Of a stretch of 16,242 nt of DNA, positions 10,820 to 16,242 are shown piece after piece. This stretch comes from Fimbriimonadia bacterium (GTDB taxonomy: Bacteria > Armatimonadota > Fimbriimonadia > Fimbriimonadales > Fimbriimonadaceae), in the NCBI GenBank assembly GCA_029824495.1, contig JALGXY010000157.1, positions 1 through 16,242 of the forward strand, read 5' to 3'. The first letter of the stretch is position 1. Each line of letters begins with the position of its first letter. Made by a program: the position numbers and the translations under genes. The notes beneath the pieces are model-generated. The model was not told where the DNA came from. It saw only the letters and a program-made list of their open reading frames with translations, and ran no database searches.

Positions 10820-11722
10820 TCAGGCAGAAGTGACAGGTGGCGTGCGGCGTGATTTTGTTCGCTTAGAGCGCCAGACGGCGAACCAGATCAGACCGGCGGG
10901 AACGATCCAGATAGGTGAGGTGACTCCCAGGTAAATCAGAGTGGAGCCGAGGCCGCGCCCAAAGCTCTGAAGTGAAGTCGAGCCAGCGGCAACACTGCCC
11001 TGAACCCAATTCGGATTTGTCGGAACGGCTGCACCTGTCTCGTTTTCGTGAACGCTCAGGTGGATTGTGGACATGGCGACCCTGCGATTGAGGCCGAGCT
11101 GCTGCGCCTCCATCTGCTCAATCATTGTCCGCACGCTGAGCAGCTCCCGCTGTACTTTGAGAACGTCCTCGATTTTCTGAGCGCGATCCATGATCTTCAC
11201 GAAAGCGTTCTCCTGCAGTCGAGCTGCCTTGAGTCTCGCTTCAATATCGAAGAGCTGGTCGGTCACATCGTCGCTGCTGGTGGAGCGATTTTCCTGCCAG
11301 CCGAGTTCTGCAAACTGGTCAAGAACTGAGTCGAACTGGTCGACTGGAACGCGGATCGTGTAGGTATTTGAAGCGACTCGCGCTTTGGGGCTGCTGATGT
11401 TGTCAGATTCGCTGTAGCCGCGAGCCTGATTCAAAATGCGGCTAATCTCGTTGTCGGCAATGTCGATGTCATCGACGTAGATTGTCTGACTGCCTGTTCG
11501 GATAATGCTCCGGCTGAGGTTGATCGGGTTGTAATCCGCGGAAGCGAGGCTCGTTTTTGCATTGTCAGACCCCACAGATCCTGCCATCTCCATCGACGGC
11601 ACAGAGGAGCTCGTTTCGGCCTTTCTGGACATCACTTCGTAGGAGCCTTCTTGGCTGGCGCAGCCTGCTGTCAAGAGCAGCAACAGTGCTGCAGCAACAA
11701 GATTCAGATTTCTCTTCATCAT
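10820..11722 (-). CDS. DUF4349-domain lipoprotein
   Basis: 300-residue protein of the DUF4349 family; the molecular function is not known. The N-terminus is a lipoprotein signal peptide with lipobox L17-T-A-G-C21, so it should be lipid-anchored after cleavage. The family domain runs from about residue 65 to 225: a beta-rich part with RSIIRTGSQTIYVDD and an RVPVDQFDSVLDQF segment. A long helical, probably coiled-coil stretch then runs around LFDIEARLKAARLQEN and on through ELLSVRTMIEQMEAQQ. Near the C-terminus a hydrophobic span (PIWIVPAGLIWFAV) is followed by a basic tail, giving a second membrane anchor. Two adjacent ATGs (11722 and 11719) are possible starts. It heads the - strand unit with gmd 32 bp downstream and diverges from gspE. 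A role in envelope processes is a guess from anchoring and neighbours only. Confidence 0.88.
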   Translation of the reverse strand: MMKRNLNLVAAALLLLLTAGCASQEGSYEVMSRKAETSSSVPSMEMAGSVGSDNAKTSLASADYNPINLSRSIIRTGSQTIYVDDIDIADNEISRILNQARGYSESDNISSPKARVASNTYTIRVPVDQFDSVLDQFAELGWQENRSTSSDDVTDQLFDIEARLKAARLQENAFVKIMDRAQKIEDVLKVQRELLSVRTMIEQMEAQQLGLNRRVAMSTIHLSVHENETGAAVPTNPNWVQGSVAAGSTSLQSFGRGLGSTLIYLGVTSPIWIVPAGLIWFAVWRSKRTKSRRTPPVTSA

Positions 11723-11744
11723 GCCGGTTCGTGTCGAAAACAGT

Positions 11745-11761
11745 GAGATTCGTTCAATCTC
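11745..11761. repeat. Inverted repeat in the divergent DUF4349-gspE intergenic region
   Basis: GAGATT and AATCTC form a perfect 6-bp inverted repeat around CGTTC. It lies 23 bp before the DUF4349 start and 59 bp before the gspE start, in the only divergent promoter region of the window. It could be an operator for either gene. I see no convincing -35/-10 pair for either direction in these 98 bp. Confidence 0.35.
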
Positions 11762-11820
11762 GCCTCGAAACCTGTGGAAAAGGGTGCATTGGGCCCTGCT
11801 GAGCCGTATTCATTGAACGG

Positions 11821-13401
11821 ATGGAGAACAAGGGCGTCAATTCCGGCATGCCTCTGGATCAGGCCCCGTCAGCGGATCTAAACCTAGATCGCCTCGGGTT
11901 AGAATTTATCGACCTCTCCGAGGCGAAGCTCGATCGCGATGCCGGTGCTGATGTGCCTGCTGAATTTGCGTTGAAGCACCAGGTTCTCCCGCTCTGGGAG
12001 GCCGATGGTGAACTTCACGTGGCGATCGGAGAGATCGGCGCGCTTGCTGCCATCGACGATCTCGGCATTCTGATTCAGACTCCCGTCAAGCCGATGATGG
12101 CTGACCCGGCCTTGGTCAAAGACAAGATCGAAGAGCGATTCCTGTCGGACATGCTCTCCGAGCTCGACCAGGAGCAGGAGGCAGGATTCGAGGTTGATGA
12201 CACTTCCGATCTCGCTGACCTTCAGAAAATGGCTGGCGAGGCTGCAGTCGTCCAGATGGTCAACCTGATGTTTGCTCAGGCTGTTCGAGACGGTGTCAGT
12301 GATATCCACTTAGAGCCTTACGAGAAAGAGGTCAAGGTTCGCTACCGAGTTGACGGCATCCTCAACGATGCTCTCCAGCCAGCTAAGCGGATGCACGCAG
12401 CCCTGGTTTCGCGCATCAAAATTCTCGGCGGAATGAACATCGCCGAGCGCAGACTTCCTCAAGACGGCCGCATCAAACTGACGATCGCCGGTCGAAACAT
12501 TGATGTCCGCGTCAGCATCGTGCCGACCGTACATGGCGAGCGAGCCGTCATGAGAATCCTCGACAAGGGGACGTCCATGATCAGTCTTCCGCAGCTCGGC
12601 ATGCGCGAGGACACACTCAAGATCTGGCGAAAGCTGATCAGCGTGCCCTACGGCATGATTCTGGTCACCGGCCCCACTGGCAGCGGTAAATCGACGACGC
12701 TCTACGCCGCCTTGCAGGAGGTTTACTCTGGTGAGCGAAACATCTTGACCATTGAAGACCCGGTGGAGTATCAGCTTCCTGGCGTTGGGCAGATTCCGGT
12801 TCGAGCAGGCATCGGCCTGACATTCGCAAACGGGCTCAGGAGCATTGTCCGCCAAGACCCTGACGTGATCATGGTCGGTGAAATCCGCGACCATGAGACC
12901 GCTGAGATCGCGATACATGCGGCCCTGACAGGTCACCTCGTCTTCAGCACACTTCACACCAATGACGCGAGCTCAGCCCTGACCCGACTGCTTGACATGG
13001 GCGTTGAGCCGTACCTCGCAGCCTCATCAGTTGTTGGCGTTCTGGCGCAGCGGCTGATTCGAAAGAACTGCGAGAACTGCAAAGAGCCATTCCAGCCGGA
13101 TGAAGCGAGCCTCACAGCGATCGGACTGAAGGCGGATGATGCCCAGTTCATGCGCGGCAGGGGCTGCGACAAATGCGGCGGTTCAGGTTATCGCGGTCGA
13201 CAGGGCGTCTATGAACTGTTGGTTGTTGACGAGACCGTTCGGCGCATGACCGTTGAGCAGGCGCCGGCAAGCCACATCAAAGACCACGCCGTCGGCCAGC
13301 AGAGCATGCGAACACTGCTTGGCGACGGTCGCCTGGCTGTGATCGAAGGATTGACGACTCCGGACGATGTCCTGAGGGTCTGTCAGCGAGACGATTTCTG
13401 A
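11821..13401 (+). CDS. gspE: Type II secretion/pseudopilus assembly ATPase GspE
   Basis: Cytoplasmic hexameric ATPase that powers pseudopilus assembly, docking on the inner-membrane platform. It has 526 residues. Residues about 20-110 look like the second half of the MshEN-type N-terminal domain; the usual upstream c-di-GMP-binding repeat is not apparent. The ATPase core carries Walker A GPTGSGKST (284-292), the Walker B region DPDVIMVGEIRD (346-357, catalytic E354), a histidine box around GHLVFSTLHT, and a zinc-type tetracysteine (C417, C420, C449, C452). The intact tetracysteine separates it from PilT-type retraction ATPases. An in-frame TGA 18 bp upstream makes the ATG at 11821 the first usable start; a second ATG at 11848 is possible, and neither has a clear Shine-Dalgarno. 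It opens the operon with gspF 17 bp downstream. PilB of a type IV pilus is the alternative, less likely with G-H-I-J following. Confidence 0.95.
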   Translation: MENKGVNSGMPLDQAPSADLNLDRLGLEFIDLSEAKLDRDAGADVPAEFALKHQVLPLWEADGELHVAIGEIGALAAIDDLGILIQTPVKPMMADPALVKDKIEERFLSDMLSELDQEQEAGFEVDDTSDLADLQKMAGEAAVVQMVNLMFAQAVRDGVSDIHLEPYEKEVKVRYRVDGILNDALQPAKRMHAALVSRIKILGGMNIAERRLPQDGRIKLTIAGRNIDVRVSIVPTVHGERAVMRILDKGTSMISLPQLGMREDTLKIWRKLISVPYGMILVTGPTGSGKSTTLYAALQEVYSGERNILTIEDPVEYQLPGVGQIPVRAGIGLTFANGLRSIVRQDPDVIMVGEIRDHETAEIAIHAALTGHLVFSTLHTNDASSALTRLLDMGVEPYLAASSVVGVLAQRLIRKNCENCKEPFQPDEASLTAIGLKADDAQFMRGRGCDKCGGSGYRGRQGVYELLVVDETVRRMTVEQAPASHIKDHAVGQQSMRTLLGDGRLAVIEGLTTPDDVLRVCQRDDF

Positions 13402-13418
13402 TTCAAGAGGAGCTCTGA

Positions 13419-14642
13419 ATGTCGACCTACGCCTATACAGCGATGGACCCTGCTGGCCGAAAACGGTCAGGAGTGGTGGAGGCGGCTACCGAGAGAGCTG
13501 CTATCGACAAAATCACCTCGGAAGGCCGATTTGTTGTCGAAATCGAGGAGCAGAAGCGTGGTGCGGACAAGGCCGCTTCTCACGCCCCGACCGAAAGGAA
13601 GAAGCGCTCTGCCAACCAAGCAGATGTAGCGCTGTTCATTCGTCGAATGGCTGACCTTTCCGGTGCAGGTCTTCCGCTCGACCGAGTTCTGCAGGTTCTC
13701 GCTGAGCAGTCGGAAGCTCAGCCGCTGACCGATGCTGCCGAGGCAGCGCTGGAAGATGTCAAAGGCGGCCTGCCAGTTTCAGATGCGCTTGCCAAGCATC
13801 CCAAGATGTTCCCGCTGGTGATCACGCAGACCCTGGCCGCGGGCGAAGCTGCCGGCCAGTTTTCGCAATCGGCAGAGCGGCTCGCAGAGCTGCAGGAGAA
13901 TGAGGTCTCGCGACGGAGCCAGGTCATCTCAGCCCTGATCTATCCGGCGGTTCTTCTGTTTACAGCGATCCTGGTTGTGATCTTCCTGCTGACATTTGTT
14001 GTGCCGAGGCTCGGCGGTGTCTTTGCAGATATGGGCAGTGATCTTCCTCTGCCGACTCAGATTCTGCTCGCAACCACTGACTTTCTGACAAAGAATGGGC
14101 TTCTGCTCGTCGGGCTCATCGTGGGCGGTGTGATCCTCTTCCGCATCTGGGCCACGAGCCACAGCGGCCGGTACGCAAAAGACGCGCTGCTGCTCAAGAT
14201 GCCGATTTTTGGGAAGATCATGATGCTGGCAACGGTTTCGCGTTATTCGCGGGTGTTGAGCACGCTGGTCTATGGCGGCGTCGGCATTCTCGAATCGCTG
14301 GAGCTGGCAGGGCTGGCCTCCGGCAATCAGGTGTTTATCGACCGAAACTCATCAGTCCAGGAGGATGTTCGTGACGGAAAGCCGGTTGCGGATGCGATGA
14401 GAGATACGGGAGTCTTCCCCCCAGTTTTGACCCATATGGCGGCGATCGGCGAAGAGACCGGCGATCTGCCAAAGATGCTGACACGAGTGTCAGACAGCCT
14501 AGATTTTGAAGTGGAGCAGGGCCTGCGCCGTGCCACCGCAATGCTGGAGCCGATCATCGTCTTGGCGATGGGCGTCTTTGTCGCGTTTGTGGTGCTGAGC
14601 GTAATGCTGCCGATCTTCCAAGCACAGTCTTTGATTAAATAG
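13419..14642 (+). CDS. gspF: Type II secretion inner-membrane platform protein GspF
   Basis: Polytopic inner-membrane protein that couples the GspE ATPase to pseudopilus growth. It has 407 residues, standard for the family. It begins with the typical YAYTAMDPAGRKRSG segment, then two T2SSF domains: about 70-195 (LFIRRMADLSGAGLPL) and about 270-398 (ATVSRYSRVLSTLVYGG). Each is followed by membrane helices: roughly 170-196, 226-246 and 377-400. The ATG is set by a good ribosome binding site, AGAGGAG seven bases upstream. The stop codon shares its last base with a GTG in the gspG frame. A PilC homologue is the alternative name, but gene order favours GspF. Confidence 0.95.
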   Translation: MSTYAYTAMDPAGRKRSGVVEAATERAAIDKITSEGRFVVEIEEQKRGADKAASHAPTERKKRSANQADVALFIRRMADLSGAGLPLDRVLQVLAEQSEAQPLTDAAEAALEDVKGGLPVSDALAKHPKMFPLVITQTLAAGEAAGQFSQSAERLAELQENEVSRRSQVISALIYPAVLLFTAILVVIFLLTFVVPRLGGVFADMGSDLPLPTQILLATTDFLTKNGLLLVGLIVGGVILFRIWATSHSGRYAKDALLLKMPIFGKIMMLATVSRYSRVLSTLVYGGVGILESLELAGLASGNQVFIDRNSSVQEDVRDGKPVADAMRDTGVFPPVLTHMAAIGEETGDLPKMLTRVSDSLDFEVEQGLRRATAMLEPIIVLAMGVFVAFVVLSVMLPIFQAQSLIK

Positions 14643-14656
14643 TGAAGAGCAGAACG

Positions 14657-15088
14657 ATGAACGCATCCAAACGAAACAGCCGCAAGGCTTTTACACTCAT
14701 TGAGCTTCTGGTGGTCATTCTGATTCTGGCGATTCTGGCGGCGATGATCGTCCCCCGAATTGTCGGCAGAGCGGATGATGCAAAAGTGGCGAAAGCGATG
14801 GCAGACCTGTCGACTCTCGATTCGATGCTGGAGCAGTATCGCCTCGACACAGGGTTCTATCCGACCGTTGAAGAGGGGCTGCAGGCCCTTCGAGAACCGA
14901 TCGGTGATGTCGACGGCTGGCGCGGCCCTTATCTGACCAAGTCGATTCCGACCGACCCTTGGGGCGGCGAATATATCTACGACTGGCCAGGAGCGTATGG
15001 AGACGATTCCTTCTACCTTTACTGTCTGGGTGCTGATGGCGCCGAAGGCGGCGAAGGCAACGACGCAGACATCTACGCTCGAGAGTAG
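14657..15088 (+). CDS. gspG: Major pseudopilin GspG
   Basis: Main structural subunit of the type II secretion pseudopilus, processed by prepilin peptidase. The frame opens at a GTG (14642) touching the gspF stop, but I prefer the ATG at 14657, preceded by purine-rich GAAGAG, giving 143 residues. The leader is rich in K/R and ends K10-A11, cut before F12 in FTLIELLVV, with the conserved mature Glu-5 at E16. Position -1 is Ala instead of the common Gly. GspG hallmarks are clear: GFYPTVEEGLQAL, the DPWGGEYIYDWPG turn, and a C-terminal GADGAEGGEGNDADI loop that matches the calcium-binding site of the family. Four bases or fewer separate it from gspH. Confidence 0.95.
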   Translation: MNASKRNSRKAFTLIELLVVILILAILAAMIVPRIVGRADDAKVAKAMADLSTLDSMLEQYRLDTGFYPTVEEGLQALREPIGDVDGWRGPYLTKSIPTDPWGGEYIYDWPGAYGDDSFYLYCLGADGAEGGEGNDADIYARE

Positions 15089-15091
15089 TTC

Positions 15092-15682
15092 GTGAGACTC
15101 AGAGGATTCACGCTTGTCGAGACCCTCGTGGTGATGATAGCCATCGCCTTGAGCGCCGTCATCGTGGCTCCTCGAATTGGTCCGTTCATCGAATCGCGAC
15201 GGGTCTCATCGTTCCGTCTCGATGCTCTCACACTGTTCCGAGCTGCCAGAGAGGAGGCAATTCTCTCTGGTCGAGCGATTCAGGTTGTGGTCTCTGAAGA
15301 CGCTCTTCTGGCGCAGTACATCGATGACGCCGCCGAATCAGAAGAACCCCAAGGGCTGAGCAACGATCCTCTCAACGGTGAATCGAATCAGACCACCGAG
15401 GGATTGGAGATATTCAGGAGCCAGCCTTTCCCCGATTCAGTGACTGCTGATCAGCTTTATGTTGACGGGAACCCGGTCAGCCTGACCGAGTGGGCGGCCG
15501 ACTTTTACTCGACTGGGCAGGGGACAGATGCTGCGATTGAGTTTGAATCTGCTGGTCGCATTTTCTCAATAACGATCAAGGAGTCGACAGGCAACATCGA
15601 CCTGGTCGATGGCCCGGCACCGCAAGACGAGGAGCAATCCTGGGAGGCAGGCGAACTTGAGACGCGTATCCAGGAGGAGTAG
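15092..15682 (+). CDS. gspH: Minor pseudopilin GspH-like
   Basis: 196-residue minor pseudopilin. Translation starts at GTG 15092, three bases after the gspG stop, with GAGAG seven bases upstream. The leader is only five residues, MRLRG, cut before FTLVETLVV; Glu-5 of the mature protein is E10. The helix is followed by RVSSFRLDALTLFRAAREEAILSGRAIQVVV, the GspH pattern in which a helical stalk leads into a beta-sandwich. The C-terminal part is acidic and low in conservation. Assignment as GspH rests on position between G and I, length, and the REEAILSGR-type segment. FimT-like pseudopilins share these features. Confidence 0.85.
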   Translation: MRLRGFTLVETLVVMIAIALSAVIVAPRIGPFIESRRVSSFRLDALTLFRAAREEAILSGRAIQVVVSEDALLAQYIDDAAESEEPQGLSNDPLNGESNQTTEGLEIFRSQPFPDSVTADQLYVDGNPVSLTEWAADFYSTGQGTDAAIEFESAGRIFSITIKESTGNIDLVDGPAPQDEEQSWEAGELETRIQEE

Positions 15683-16064
15683 AGGCTTGACCTTGGTTGA
15701 GGTGCTTGTGGCCGCCACGATCGTCGGACTTGCTGTGACGTCGCTCCTCAGCGCGTTGGGTGCGACCAGCCAGGGCGAAGCCAGGCTGATCGAAAAAGAG
15801 GAGATCAACCGTATTGCCGAATCGAAGCTGCGCGAACTGGTGACAACCGGCGAGTGGCAGTTCACACTTTCTGGAGAGTTTGAAGACCCGACTCTGTCGG
15901 AATATTCTTGGGAGCTCGAAACAGAGCCGACTGGAACTGAGAACCTAGAGCTTCTCAGCCTGGTCGTTGCCAAAGAGGGCACAGATCTGGACGAGACGCT
16001 GACCCAGCTCGTCTACACACCGCCTGAAGTGATCGAAGAGGAGGGGCAGAATGCGCCGCAATAA
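15657..16064 (+). CDS. gspI: Minor pseudopilin GspI-like
   Basis: Minor pseudopilin expected to nucleate the pseudopilus tip with GspJ and GspK. The open frame has an ATG at 15609, but that would give a 26-residue leader, a 74-bp overlap with gspH and no ribosome binding site. The TTG at 15657 is preferred: GGGAGGCAGG lies just upstream, and it gives 135 residues with a ten-residue basic leader (RRVSRRSRG) cut before LTLVEVLVA, Glu-5 at E15. The next part, RLIEKEEINRIAESKLREL, fits the GspI pattern where the stalk helix carries A-E-S-K-L or a similar sequence. It overlaps gspH by 26 bp and gspJ by 14 bp. Confidence 0.85.
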   Translation: MRRVSRRSRGLTLVEVLVAATIVGLAVTSLLSALGATSQGEARLIEKEEINRIAESKLRELVTTGEWQFTLSGEFEDPTLSEYSWELETEPTGTENLELLSLVVAKEGTDLDETLTQLVYTPPEVIEEEGQNAPQ

Positions 16065-16242
16065 GGGCCTGACGCTCCTGGAGCTGTTGATCACCCTTTT
16101 CTCGACAGCTATCCTGCTGGCGGCTCTTGCGATGTCTGTCACGGCAGGATCATCATGGGTCGAGCGAGCACCGGAGCGCTATCGGGACAACCAGAAACGG
16201 CATCAATTTGAGGACCAGATGCGCCGCCTGATTGAGGGCGCC
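16051..16242 (+). CDS. gspJ: Minor pseudopilin GspJ-like, 3'-partial
   Basis: Only the first 64 residues are in the window. The ATG at 16051 has a strong ribosome binding site (GAGGAGGGG five bases upstream) and overlaps the end of gspI by 14 bp. The leader MRRNKG is cut before LTLLELLITL, with Glu-5 at E11, followed by the hydrophobic helix. GspJ is inferred from order (G-H-I-J) and the prepilin signal. The rest of the protein and any gspK/L downstream lie outside the window. Confidence 0.8.
   Translation, partial: MRRNKGLTLLELLITLFSTAILLAALAMSVTAGSSWVERAPERYRDNQKRHQFEDQMRRLIEGA

Noticed and set aside
12310..12957. A 215-codon - strand frame opposite gspE
   Set aside because: It covers the antisense of the Walker-motif region, whose + strand coding is unambiguous. 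No start signal or domain was seen.

Overview
The window reads as an ordinary, densely packed stretch of a diderm (Gram-negative-type) bacterial chromosome. It holds about a dozen well-supported genes and no RNA gene, mobile element or CRISPR array. The organism is not identifiable with certainty. S1 sulfatases, a DUF4349 lipoprotein, a type II secretion-type pseudopilin operon and a prepilin leader ending in Lys-Ala before FTLIE fit the Armatimonadota (Fimbriimonadia-like) or the Planctomycetota/PVC group. That placement is inference. I see no compositional break that would mark an island.

Layout. (1) 1-2865, + strand: the large subunit of a class I ribonucleotide reductase, cut at its 5' end by the window edge, with tandem N-terminal ATP-cone modules. 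It is closed by a strong intrinsic terminator (2890-2926). (2) 2953-8407, + strand: a catabolic cassette of a GH2 beta-mannosidase without a visible signal peptide, followed by two tandem paralogous formylglycine-type sulfatases. The two sulfatases are joined by an ATGA overlap. (3) 8404-11722, - strand: a compact four-gene unit read right to left. It contains a DUF4349 lipoprotein, GDP-mannose 4,6-dehydratase (gmd), GDP-L-fucose synthase (fcl, overlapping gmd) and a small VOC/glyoxalase-fold protein. The last gene converges on the second sulfatase so tightly that the two stop codons overlap. (4) 11821-16242, + strand: a type II secretion or pseudopilus operon gspE-F-G-H-I-J, tightly spaced or overlapping and running off the right edge inside gspJ.

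How it fits together. Gmd and Fcl are consecutive enzymes that turn GDP-mannose into GDP-L-fucose for surface glycans. The mannosidase and sulfatases would desulfate and trim a mannose-containing, possibly sulfated, glycan. The Gsp proteins form the ATPase, inner-membrane platform and pseudopilus of a secretion machine that could export such enzymes, but nothing in the sequence ties specific substrates to it. The secretin and the other inner-membrane components are not in the window.

The longest stretch without a gene is the 98-bp divergent region 11723-11820. The other gaps are the 87-bp gap after nrdA, the 65-bp leader of the first sulfatase, and spacers of 32 bp or less. I found no convincing undescribed system. 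The points most worth a second look are the ATP-cone array of the reductase, the mannosidase-sulfatase cassette with differing export signals, and a few small regulatory-looking sequences.
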